The notes under the pieces were generated by a model. That model made no database searches and had not been told where the DNA came from. It saw only the letters and a list, made by a program, of their open reading frames with translations. From an uncultured Prevotellaceae bacterium (GTDB lineage: Bacteria; Bacteroidota; Bacteroidia; Bacteroidales; Bacteroidaceae): a stretch of 64,000 nucleotides of DNA. The position numbers were made by a program, and so were the translations under genes. Shown here one piece after another: positions 35,251-43,049 of this stretch; position 1 is the first letter of the stretch; each line of letters starts with the position of its first letter. The stretch spans positions 32,909-96,908 of the forward strand of contig ONFA01000013.1 in assembly GCA_900316975.1 (NCBI GenBank). Reading direction: 5' to 3'.

Positions 35251-37596
35251 TTTCCGCAGTGTCAGGACATTCATGTTGTCCTTGCGCTCATAGTTGATGC
35301 TGTCCATGAGTTGTGTGACGAGGTGGATGCCAAGACCGCCGATGGGTCGTTCCTCCGCAGAGAGCGTCGTGTCCACCTCCTTGCGCATAGTCGGGTCAAA
35401 CGGAATGCCGTTGTCGCTGATGATGAACTTGAGACGTTTGTCGTTTGCGGCAGCCACAATATGAATGTCTCCCGTCGTACCTTCAGGATAGGCATAGTTC
35501 ATCACGTTCACCACAGCCTCCTCCATCGCAAGATTCATCTGCATGGTGGTGGCAGCATCGAAGTTCACCTTTTCGCATACCAGATCCACAAAGTCCGTGA
35601 GTTGCGGCACTTGGCTGACATCGTTGGTCAGTGTGATTTCTTGCTTAAAGCGCAAGTTCTGGTCGGGCCTGATGTAGCGGACGGTCAGCATGGTCAGGTC
35701 ATCGCTTTGTTCCGCTTCACCAGTGAAGTCCTGCACAGCCTCCACCACACGTTCCGTGATGTCCTGCGAATTAGAAGTGAACGGCACCGCATCAATCATC
35801 CGTTCCTCTCCAAACAACTCATGCTCAATGTTTTCAGCCTCAGTGAGTCCATCGGTGTAGAGGAAAATCGTGGTGCCAGGAGTGATGTTCGTCTCTTGCA
35901 GCGTGAACTTCCATCCGCCCATGATGCCGATGGGGAGGTTGCTGTCACAAGGGAGGAACGTCTTCTCCTTCACATTCTCCGCCTCGTTGAGCAAGAGCGG
36001 AGCGTTATGTCCGGCATTGCAGTAGCGCAACCGTCCTGTAGGTAGGTCGAGCACACCGATGAAGAGAGTGACGAACATATTCAGTTCATTATCCTCAGCC
36101 ATGCGGTCATTCATCTGCGAAATGATGCGGTTAGGGTGTGGTTCGTGCATCGAGAGGGTGCGGAAGAGCGAACGCGCCACCGCCATGACCAGTGATGCAG
36201 GAATACCCTTGCCCGACACGTCGCCGATGCAGAAGAACAGTTTCTCGTCGCGGATGTAGAAGTCGAAGAGGTCACCTCCCACCGCCTTGGCAGGAGTCTG
36301 TTGCCCGTATATGTCGATGTCGTCGCGGTCAGGGTAGGGAGGGAATATCTTCGGCAGCATAGCCCGCTGGATGTTGCTGGCAATTCTCAGTTCACTCTCA
36401 ATGCGCCCTTTCTGCTCGTTCACCTGCTTGAGTTCCTCCATTTGCTGCTCCAGCGAGCGTTGCATGGTGACAAACGAGTTGCGCAGTCTCAGCATTTCGT
36501 CTTTCGAACGCACAGGAGGCAGTTTGGCTTGCAAGTTGCCATTTGCCACCTCGTTCACCGCTTGGGTGAATTGGGTGAGGGGTAGGGTGAGGCGGCGAAC
36601 ACCAATCTTCAGAATGAAGGCAAGAATCACCAGCATGACCAGAATGAGTGTTGCCACAAAAAATCCCGCATCGGTGGCACTGCTGAAGAATTCTTTCGCA
36701 CTGCATACAATCGCCATTGACCAGCCCGTTCGGACAATGGGTTTGTAGAAGATGAACGAATGTCCCAGATGAGGAGAACTGAAACGCTTCATATCCATCT
36801 TTCCACCCGTCATCTCCTTTCCTATCTGCGCCAAATCGTCATTCTTTAGTTTTTTCGATGCGTCGAAAACGGTCTCGTTCAGTACTGTTTCCTTGATGGG
36901 ATGAGCGAGGTAAGTACCATCTCTGGAAAGGATGAAGCAGTAGGACTGCTCATAATATTTCAGTGAATCCATCATGTCTGACAGCCAGTCGAGTGACACG
37001 TCGGCAGTCACGATCGCATAGACATTCCCCTCGTTGTCAGTCAGAGGATAACTGTAAGTGGTCATCGTCATCTCACCACCCCCCGTGTCGCAATAAGGCT
37101 CACTCCAATGCCCCTTCTTCAGTTTCTTGGGCATCTGATACCACTCCATCGTGTGGTAGTCGTATGTGTCGGTGCCCAATTGCTTGGAGAGGATTTCACC
37201 TTTCTCATCCCGATAACTGTAGGGCGAGAAATACTTGCCTTCGTCGGGGAAGTAATTAGGTTCAAAAGCGATGGCAGACCCCACAATCATCGGGTTTATC
37301 TCCAGCATCTCACGGGTGATGCGGTACATCTCCTCGTGGGGCGCATTCACATTCTTCTTGATTTCGTTGGTGTGGTTCTTCACTGCTGTCTCCACGGCAA
37401 TGAACACCTTATTGATGTGCTCTTCAGCATTTTCCAGCGCACTCGTTGCCCTCAACTGCTCCTCACGCAAGATGCCGTCACGCACGAAAAAATTAACGAC
37501 AAGGGCTGTGGTCAACAAAATAATCGCCGCAGTCAGGATGACCCATATACTGAGACGTGTGGCAAAAGATCTAATACGCCAAAATTTGTGTTTCAT
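35230..37596 (-). CDS. SpoIIE phosphatase with Cache sensor, HAMP and RsbW-like HATPase
   Basis: This 788-aa membrane protein has TM1 (about 15-37), a periplasmic double-Cache-like sensor (about 40-305), TM2 (about 310-332) and HAMP (333-390). A coiled-coil and a PP2C/SpoIIE phosphatase follow (about 425-640), with metal-binding KAVGGDLFDF and IGDVSGKG, and late DLTMLTV. A C-terminal HATPase_c domain (about 655-788) has the N-box LAMEEAVVNVMNYAY and glycine boxes SDNGIPFDP and GGLGIHLV. Phosphatase and anti-sigma-type kinase in one chain is a known partner-switching architecture. The likely substrate is the STAS protein at 33013. Its own -7 box lies 28 nt upstream. Confidence 0.92.
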   Translation of the reverse strand: MKHKFWRIRSFATRLSIWVILTAAIILLTTALVVNFFVRDGILREEQLRATSALENAEEHINKVFIAVETAVKNHTNEIKKNVNAPHEEMYRITREMLEINPMIVGSAIAFEPNYFPDEGKYFSPYSYRDEKGEILSKQLGTDTYDYHTMEWYQMPKKLKKGHWSEPYCDTGGGEMTMTTYSYPLTDNEGNVYAIVTADVSLDWLSDMMDSLKYYEQSYCFILSRDGTYLAHPIKETVLNETVFDASKKLKNDDLAQIGKEMTGGKMDMKRFSSPHLGHSFIFYKPIVRTGWSMAIVCSAKEFFSSATDAGFFVATLILVMLVILAFILKIGVRRLTLPLTQFTQAVNEVANGNLQAKLPPVRSKDEMLRLRNSFVTMQRSLEQQMEELKQVNEQKGRIESELRIASNIQRAMLPKIFPPYPDRDDIDIYGQQTPAKAVGGDLFDFYIRDEKLFFCIGDVSGKGIPASLVMAVARSLFRTLSMHEPHPNRIISQMNDRMAEDNELNMFVTLFIGVLDLPTGRLRYCNAGHNAPLLLNEAENVKEKTFLPCDSNLPIGIMGGWKFTLQETNITPGTTIFLYTDGLTEAENIEHELFGEERMIDAVPFTSNSQDITERVVEAVQDFTGEAEQSDDLTMLTVRYIRPDQNLRFKQEITLTNDVSQVPQLTDFVDLVCEKVNFDAATTMQMNLAMEEAVVNVMNYAYPEGTTGDIHIVAAANDKRLKFIISDNGIPFDPTMRKEVDTTLSAEERPIGGLGIHLVTQLMDSINYERKDNMNVLTLRKKLRVEG

Positions 37597-37624
37597 CTTC
37601 GATTAGAGTCTGTATATTTCTTTG

Positions 37625-37632
37625 CAAAAGTA
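37625..37632 (-). promoter_or_regulatory. -7 box for the SpoIIE/SLC13/STAS set
   Basis: The minus strand reads TACTTTTG, matching TAnnTTTG, 28 nt upstream of the ATG at 37596. Confidence 0.6.
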
Positions 37633-37728
37633 GAATTTTTTTTTGAGAAACAAAAGAAAAAAGAGGAATATCTGTAAGTAAATGGGCTTATTTTCCTTGG
37701 CGATGCAAAAAGTTTCGCTTTTTTTGCC

Positions 37729-37736
37729 TAACTTTG
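37729..37736 (+). promoter_or_regulatory. -7 box for guaA
   Basis: TAACTTTG matches TAnnTTTG and gives a leader of about 90 nt that contains a GGGTTGAGGGTTT-like repeat (37764-37790). No guanine riboswitch fold was recognised in the leader. Confidence 0.55.
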
Positions 37737-37834
37737 CACATCCGTACTCAACTATGGCTTCGTAGGGTTGAGGGTTTCAATTCCTCATTTCTCTCTGCCC
37801 TACATAAAATTTGCTATACTTATATTATTTATAT

Positions 37835-39442
37835 ATGCAGAAGATCATCATTTTGGATTTTGGTTCGCAGACCACCCAACTCATCGGTCGCCGTGTGCGC
37901 GAGTTGAACACGTTTTGCGAAATCATGCCTTACAACAAGTTTCCGCAGAATGACCCCGATGTGATAGGTGTCATCCTGTCGGGTTCGCCCTACAGCGTCT
38001 ATGAGGAGCGGGCTTTCAAACTCGATTTTGCGCAGATTCGTGGCAAGTATCCCATCCTCGGCATCTGCTATGGTGCCCAACTCATGGCACATACCTTTGG
38101 CGGTAAGGTGGAACCCGAAGGTACTCGTGAGTACGGACGTGCCAACCTCGAGTTCATGGAAGAGGGTAATCCGCTCCTAAAAGGATTCGCTCCCAACAGC
38201 CAAGTGTGGATGTCGCATGGCGACACCATCACCAAGTTACCCGAAGGCTTTCGCTGCATCGCCTCCACAGCAACTGTCAAGTACGCAGCCTATGCTGCCA
38301 ACGACGAGAAGATTTGGGGTGTGCAGTATCACCCCGAGGTGTTCCACTCCATCGATGGCACATTGCTCTTGAAGAACTTCGTGGTTGACATCTGTGGTGG
38401 CAAGCAAGACTGGTCACCCGCATCGTTCGTTGACCAGACGGTGGCAGAACTCCGTCAGCAAGTGGGTGACGACAAGGTGATTCTCGGACTTTCAGGCGGT
38501 GTCGATTCCTCCGTGGCAGCCGTATTGCTCAACCGTGCCATCGGCAAGAACCTCACCTGCATCTTCGTCAACAACGGACTCCTCCGCAAGAATGAGTTCA
38601 CTGACGTGCTCCGCGATTACGAGTGCCTTGGTCTCAACGTGGTGGGTGTTGATGCCTCCGAAAAGTTCTACCGCGAACTGGCAGGTGTCAGCGAACCCGA
38701 GCGCAAGCGAAAGATCATCGGTGCAGGCTTTATCGATGTGTTCGAAGCCGAAGCCAAGAAGATCGAGGGAGCCAAATGGCTGGCACAGGGTACCATCTAC
38801 CCCGACCGCATTGAGTCGCTCAACATCACGGGCAAGGTCATCAAGTCCCACCACAACGTGGGCGGTCTGCCCGAGAAGATGGGCTTGAAACTCTGCGAAC
38901 CCCTCAAGTGGCTTTTCAAGGACGAAGTGCGCCGTGTGGGTCGTCAACTCCAGATGCCTGAACACCTCATCACTCGCCATCCCTTCCCGGGTCCTGGCTT
39001 GGCTGTCCGCATTCTGGGCGACATCACCCCCGAGAAAGTGCGTGTGCTGCAAGATGCCGACGACATCTTCATCCGTGGCTTGCGCAACTGGAAAGTCAAA
39101 CTCTCAGGCGAGGAAGCCCGCAAGGTGCTCGCTGCAGGAGTGCCAGCCGACATGAAAGACGGAGAGATAGAAGTGTCCCTCTACGACCAGATTTGGCAGG
39201 CAGGAGCCATCCTCCTCTCCGACGTGAAGAGCGTCGGTGTGATGGGCGACGAGCGCACCTACGAGAATCCCGTTGCCCTGCGTGCCGTCACCTCCTCCGA
39301 TGCCATGACAGCCGACTGGGCAAAACTCCCCTACGAGTTCCTTGCCGAAGTCAGCAACCAGATCATCCGCAATGTGCGTGGCATCAACCGCGTCTGCTAC
39401 GATGTGTCCTCCAAACCACCAGCAACGATCGAGTGGGAGTGA
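37835..39442 (+). CDS. guaA: GMP synthase (glutamine-hydrolysing)
   Basis: This 535-aa enzyme amidates XMP to GMP. The N-terminal class I amidotransferase has C78 in [10 protein letters not shown] and the HPE of YHPEVFHS. The ATP-pyrophosphatase domain has [13 protein letters not shown] (near 218), and the C-terminal dimerisation domain ends with the usual TIEWE. The start at 37835 ([12 protein letters not shown]) fits the family; an upstream ATG at 37811 adds eight atypical residues. It has its own promoter and terminator. Confidence 0.96.
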   Translation: MQKIIILDFGSQTTQLIGRRVRELNTFCEIMPYNKFPQNDPDVIGVILSGSPYSVYEERAFKLDFAQIRGKYPILGICYGAQLMAHTFGGKVEPEGTREYGRANLEFMEEGNPLLKGFAPNSQVWMSHGDTITKLPEGFRCIASTATVKYAAYAANDEKIWGVQYHPEVFHSIDGTLLLKNFVVDICGGKQDWSPASFVDQTVAELRQQVGDDKVILGLSGGVDSSVAAVLLNRAIGKNLTCIFVNNGLLRKNEFTDVLRDYECLGLNVVGVDASEKFYRELAGVSEPERKRKIIGAGFIDVFEAEAKKIEGAKWLAQGTIYPDRIESLNITGKVIKSHHNVGGLPEKMGLKLCEPLKWLFKDEVRRVGRQLQMPEHLITRHPFPGPGLAVRILGDITPEKVRVLQDADDIFIRGLRNWKVKLSGEEARKVLAAGVPADMKDGEIEVSLYDQIWQAGAILLSDVKSVGVMGDERTYENPVALRAVTSSDAMTADWAKLPYEFLAEVSNQIIRNVRGINRVCYDVSSKPPATIEWE

Positions 39443-39465
39443 AAAAATCTCAATCCATACATACG

Positions 39466-39500
39466 AAGCACCTCCAGCCCATAGGTTTGGTGGTGCTTTT
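39466..39500 (+). terminator. Intrinsic terminator after guaA
   Basis: AAGCACC (39466-39472) pairs with GGTGCTT (39492-39498), with further pairing inside, followed by a T run. Confidence 0.8.
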
Positions 39501-39518
39501 TTGTGTACCAATGGCACG

Positions 39519-39601
39519 CACCCAACTCTCAGCACCCAACTCTCAGCCCTCAACTCTCACCCCTTAACCCTCACCCCTAACCTCTAAACTCTTAACTCTA
39601 A
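39519..39601. repeat. Longest CAACTCT/CAACCCT array in the window
   Basis: About twelve units such as CCAACTCTCAG, CCTCAACTCTC, TTAACCCTC and CTCTAAACTC lie between guaA and htrA. The rest of the 433-nt gene-free stretch (39602-39875) holds the htrA promoter and leader, with no other gene seen. Confidence 0.85.
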
Positions 39602-39716
39602 ATGGAGTTTGTGTTAAAGGTGTGTGAATTATTTAAGATTTATTCTTAATCGGTGTTAACACTCTGAGGGGATTTGTTAAACTAATTCAAAGAATGGAAA
39701 AAATAGGTGGATTTTG

Positions 39717-39748
39717 TTTTGTCATGATAAGAATTTGTCGTTATTTTG
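39717..39748 (+). promoter_or_regulatory. Probable htrA promoter
   Basis: TTTTG (39717-39721), 19 nt, then TTATTTTG (39741-39748) fits the TTTG-N19-TAnnTTTG layout with one mismatch. The leader would be about 120 nt. The region 39640-39690 also has TTAACACTCTGAGGGG, but no known stress-sigma motif was identified. Confidence 0.45.
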
Positions 39749-39875
39749 CGCTTGGTTTTGAAAGTGACTTGAGTTTGGATTCACCGAGCGATACGGTTAT
39801 TTCCATGGCTTCTTTTACTTCAATAAGAGTATTATCCGAAAATGCATAACTAAACTGATATAATAAAGACGAACT

Positions 39876-41420
39876 ATGAAACAAACAACTAAAAGATTTT
39901 ATGGCGCACTGGTTGGTGTCGCCTTCCTTTCAGGATTGACAGGGGCTTTTGCTTATTCGCTTTCGCAGAAGTCAGTGGACAAGGTTTTGCCTTCTTTCTC
40001 TTTCACAGAGCCGAAGAAGGCGCAGGAACCGGCAAGTGGCATGATGCACCTTTCGACTGCATCGGCTCCTGCTGCTCAGCCTGTGGACTTGACGGAGGCT
40101 GCTGAGAAGGCTTGCAACGCTGTGGTGTATATCAAGGTGGTGCAGAAGGGGCGTCAGCAGACGATTGAATATCGTGACCCGTTTGAGGATTTCTTTGGAG
40201 ACTTCTTCGGTCGTGGCGGTGGCGGCACGCAGCGTCGCCAGGTGGAGACTCCGAAGCGTGAGGCGGCTGGTTCGGGTGTGATTATCTCGGATGATGGCTA
40301 TATCGTGACGAATAACCACGTGGTGGAGGATGCGGATGACATCACCATCACGCTGAATGACAACCGTGAGTTTACGGCTAAGGTGATTGGTACTGATGCT
40401 GACACGGATTTGGCTCTGCTGAAGATTGATGCGACGGGGTTGCCTGCCATCGTGATTGGCGATTCGGAACAGTTGAAAGTAGGTGAGTGGGTGCTGGCTG
40501 TTGGCAACCCCTTCAACCTGACTTCGACGGTGACGGCGGGCATCGTGTCTGCCAAGGCGCGTGGCATCGGTGCGCACAAGAACGGCATTGAGTCGTTCAT
40601 CCAGACGGATGCTGCCATCAATGCGGGTAACTCGGGCGGTGCACTGGTGAATACGCGTGGCGAACTGGTGGGCATCAATGCAATGCTGTATTCGCAGACG
40701 GGTTCTTTCACGGGGTATGGTTTTGCCATCCCGACGACTATCATGAAGAAGGTGGTGACGGACTTGCAGGCTTACGGTACGGTGCAGCGTGCGATGATTG
40801 GTATCAGCGGCATGACTCTGCATGACTATATCGACAGCAAGAAGCGTGACGACGAGAAGTTTGAGGCTGACTTTGGCACGGTGGACGGTGTGTATGTGGC
40901 TGAGGTGGTTGATGACGGTGCGGCAGCGGAGGCAGGTCTGAAGAGCGGTGATGTGATTGTTTCGGTGGATGGCAAGAAGGTGACGAAGATGTCGGAACTG
41001 CAGGAGGCCACCACGAAGTATCGTCCGGGCGACAAGGCGCAGATTGGTTATATCCGCGACAAGAAGGAGAAAACTGCCACCATCACTTTCCGCAACGCGA
41101 AGGGCAGTACCAATGTGGTGAAGGCTCAGAAGGTGGATGCGCTGGGTGCCGAGTTTAAGGCTCTGACCGAGAGTCAGCAGAAGACGCTGCACCTCTCTTA
41201 TGGTGTGCAGGTGACGAACCTGAAGAGTGGTTACTTGAAGGATGCTGGCGTGCCTGAAGGCTTCATCATTCTGAAGGCGAACAACCAGAACATCAAGTCG
41301 GCTGCTGATATGGAATCGGTGTTCAAATCGGCTCAGACAAGCGATGAACAGACGCTTTGGATATGGGGTAAGACTCCAGCCGGAAGGTCTATGTCATTTG
41401 CGGTGTACCTCGGCGAATAA
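39876..41420 (+). CDS. htrA: HtrA/DegP-family periplasmic serine protease
   Basis: This 514-aa protein has a signal segment (about 8-26), a trypsin-like domain and two PDZ domains (about 305-400 and 425-510). The catalytic triad is visible: H148 (NNHVVED), D178 (DADTDLALL) and S253 (NAGNSGGAL). A Gly- and Arg-rich L-A-type loop (RGGGGTQRRQ) precedes the domain. HtrA proteins degrade or refold misfolded envelope proteins. It is followed by an AT-rich terminator. DegP and DegQ names both apply to such two-PDZ forms. Confidence 0.93.
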   Translation: MKQTTKRFYGALVGVAFLSGLTGAFAYSLSQKSVDKVLPSFSFTEPKKAQEPASGMMHLSTASAPAAQPVDLTEAAEKACNAVVYIKVVQKGRQQTIEYRDPFEDFFGDFFGRGGGGTQRRQVETPKREAAGSGVIISDDGYIVTNNHVVEDADDITITLNDNREFTAKVIGTDADTDLALLKIDATGLPAIVIGDSEQLKVGEWVLAVGNPFNLTSTVTAGIVSAKARGIGAHKNGIESFIQTDAAINAGNSGGALVNTRGELVGINAMLYSQTGSFTGYGFAIPTTIMKKVVTDLQAYGTVQRAMIGISGMTLHDYIDSKKRDDEKFEADFGTVDGVYVAEVVDDGAAAEAGLKSGDVIVSVDGKKVTKMSELQEATTKYRPGDKAQIGYIRDKKEKTATITFRNAKGSTNVVKAQKVDALGAEFKALTESQQKTLHLSYGVQVTNLKSGYLKDAGVPEGFIILKANNQNIKSAADMESVFKSAQTSDEQTLWIWGKTPAGRSMSFAVYLGE

Positions 41421-41442
41421 TTGCCCGAAATGTTAAAAAATG

Positions 41443-41480
41443 AGGGATTTGAGGATTTTTTTCTTCAAATCCCTTGTTTT
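41443..41480 (+). terminator. Intrinsic terminator after htrA
   Basis: AGGGATTTGA (41443-41452) pairs with TCAAATCCCT (41465-41474), followed by TGTTTTTAT. Confidence 0.75.
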
Positions 41481-41496
41481 TATATTTGGAATGTAT

Positions 41497-41504
41497 TACC
41501 TTTG
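41497..41504 (+). promoter_or_regulatory. Orphan -7 box with no reading frame downstream
   Basis: TACCTTTG is an exact TAnnTTTG match located between the htrA terminator and tRNA-Ser. It has no credible CDS after it, so it could drive a noncoding RNA or the tRNA. Confidence 0.5.
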
Positions 41505-41510
41505 CCTGTA

Positions 41511-41897
41511 GAAATTCGTGAGCGAACTATTGAAAAGCGCATTGGGCTGCTTTCTTCAGCAAGCGAACGAGGAATGAAAGACAACGGAAGCCGTCTGATT
41601 TGGTGAGAGAACTGAACGATATGGACAGCGGACGTTTACATACAGCCGGGGTACAGGATCGATCGGGATACTCATCAAATTATACTTTGAAACCGAGATG
41701 ATTTTATCGTTCCAATGGCGGGCCACAACCCAGAAGTCGCCATGTCGTCGAGCATGGGGTTTCGGCATCTGGAAACCATTGAGTCGGTGGATTACAAAGG
41801 ACGGTAAATACTCAAATCTTATCACGTCGGAGTTTCATCACATCTCCTCCCGGCTTTTTATAAAGGGTGGACTTATTGATATAAGCCCACCCTTTAC
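41511..41897 (+). ncRNA. Candidate structured noncoding RNA or tRNA leader, unassigned
   Basis: The stretch between the -7 box at 41497 and the tRNA has no convincing ORF. It holds local hairpins: TTCG-TGAG-CGAA near 41516, ACGG-AAG-CCGT near 41583, and ATGGCG paired with CGCCAT around 41714-41742. A 16-bp near-perfect stem (TAAAGGGTGGACTTAT with ATAAGCCCACCCTTTA) at 41861-41897 could end the transcript. No match to tmRNA, RNase P, 6S or SRP RNA was recognised. The alternative is a decayed gene or element fragment next to a tRNA integration site. Confidence 0.35.
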
Positions 41898-41899
41898 AA

Positions 41900-41986
41900 G
41901 GAAAGTTGCCGGAGTGGTCGATCGGGCCGCACTCGAAATGCGGTGAACGGGTAACTGTTCCGGGGGTTCGAATCCCTCACTTTCCG
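41900..41986 (+). tRNA. tRNA-Ser(CGA)
   Basis: The 87-nt gene has acceptor stem GGAAAGT/ACTTTCC, the class II D-arm GCCGGAGTGGTCGA, and anticodon stem CCGCA/TGCGG with anticodon CGA at 41934-41936. A long variable arm (GAACGGGTAACTGTTC region) and T-arm GGGGTTCGAATCCC complete it. The 3' CCA is not encoded (GCAAA follows), so it must be added after processing. A terminator follows at 41993. Confidence 0.96.
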
Positions 41987-41992
41987 CAAAAG

Positions 41993-42019
41993 AGGAACGT
42001 CGAAAGGCGTTCCTTTTTT
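41993..42019 (+). terminator. Terminator after tRNA-Ser
   Basis: AGGAACG pairs with CGTTCCT around TCGAAAGG, followed by six Ts. Confidence 0.85.
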
Positions 42020-42022
42020 GTC

Positions 42023-42129
42023 GGAAAGTGAGGGGTTTGAACCCTAGGGTTCGTCATCGCGCAGCGCTTTCGTAGAAAGAATCCCTCACTTTCCGCGAAG
42101 AAGGAACGTCGAAAGGCGTTCCTTTTTTT
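42023..42129. repeat. Rearranged partial copies of the tRNA-Ser 3' end and its terminator
   Basis: At 42023-42044 lies an inverted copy, with 2-3 changes, of the tRNA T-arm and acceptor strand. At 42081-42096 a direct copy of the acceptor end (ATCCCTCACTTTCCGC) is followed by a near-identical copy of the terminator at 42101-42129. Spacing between the two direct copies is about 108 nt. This resembles an attachment-site duplication left by an integrative element, or a local tandem duplication. No integrase is present. Confidence 0.8.
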
Positions 42130-42134
42130 GTCGG

Positions 42135-43049
42135 CTATAAGGTGATTTTCATTCCGTCTTCTGCCAGAAGGGTGTCGGGAAATATTTGCTGTGCCTCTGC
42201 CAGAAGGGGGGCTTCTGACTTGTAGCGTGAAGAGAAATGTCCGAGGATGAGACGCTGTACTTGGGCATCACGGGCTATTTGTGCGGCTTGTGCAGCCGTG
42301 CTGTGGAATGTCTTCTGTGCAAGAAGGGCATGCTCTTGCGCGAAGGTGGCTTCGTGGTACAGGCAGGTGATGCCGTGGATGAGTTCAGTGAGTCGGGGGC
42401 GGTATGTGGTGTCTGTGCAGTATGCGTAGGAACGGACAGGGTCGGATGGGGTGGTCAGGCGTTCGTTGGGAATGATGGTGCCGTCTTCTGTTGTCCAATC
42501 CATGCCTGCCTTGATGTTGTTGATTTGAGAAATGGGTATGTGGTAGAAGTCTATCATGTCGCGGCGGATGTGGCGCGGTGTGGGCTTCTCGCGGAAAAGG
42601 TAGCCGCAGCAAGGTACACGATGTGAAAGAGGTAATGTCGAAATGCAGACGGAACGGTCTTCATAGAGGGTTTGGGGGATGGTGGGGTCGATTTCGTGAA
42701 GGATGATGTGGTAGGGGGAATCGGCACAGAAGTAGTCGATTTGTGGTTGGAAAATGCGTTGCAGGTCCTTGGGACCATAGATGTGGAGGTCTTGAATGCG
42801 CCCGAGAAGTCCGAAGGTGGAGAGCATGCCGATGAGTCCAAAAGTGTGATCGCCATGAAGGTGTGTGAGGAAGATGGCTTGGAGATGGGAGAAGGGGAGA
42901 CGGGAACGTCGGAGTGCCATCTGGGTGCCCTCTGCACAATCGAGCATGAAGAGTTTCTCACGAATGTTGACGATTTGTGAGGAACTGAGGCGGCGGGGGG
43001 TGGGAAGGGCTGCTCCGCAACCTAATATGTTGATTTCGAATTTTTCCAT
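42135..43049 (-). CDS. rnz: Ribonuclease Z
   Basis: This 304-aa metallo-beta-lactamase-fold endonuclease trims tRNA 3' trailers. The zinc motif THLHGDH is at 62-68 (H63, H65, D67, H68); SHRVPCCGYLFREKP forms the substrate-binding region and ILGHFSSRY supplies later ligands. It starts directly after the addB-like stop (43050), so it is the last gene of that operon. It lies next to tRNA-Ser(CGA), which lacks an encoded CCA and is therefore a typical RNase Z substrate. Confidence 0.95.
   Translation of the reverse strand: MEKFEINILGCGAALPTPRRLSSSQIVNIREKLFMLDCAEGTQMALRRSRLPFSHLQAIFLTHLHGDHTFGLIGMLSTFGLLGRIQDLHIYGPKDLQRIFQPQIDYFCADSPYHIILHEIDPTIPQTLYEDRSVCISTLPLSHRVPCCGYLFREKPTPRHIRRDMIDFYHIPISQINNIKAGMDWTTEDGTIIPNERLTTPSDPVRSYAYCTDTTYRPRLTELIHGITCLYHEATFAQEHALLAQKTFHSTAAQAAQIARDAQVQRLILGHFSSRYKSEAPLLAEAQQIFPDTLLAEDGMKITL

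Noticed and set aside
39972..41192. 406-codon frame antisense to htrA
   Set aside because: Its composition is skewed (Arg, His and Leu rich) as expected for a shadow of htrA; no motif.
41556..41946. Short ORFs on both strands between htrA and tRNA-Ser
   Set aside because: They lack ribosome-binding context, start at arbitrary ATGs and show no domain; one overlaps the tRNA.
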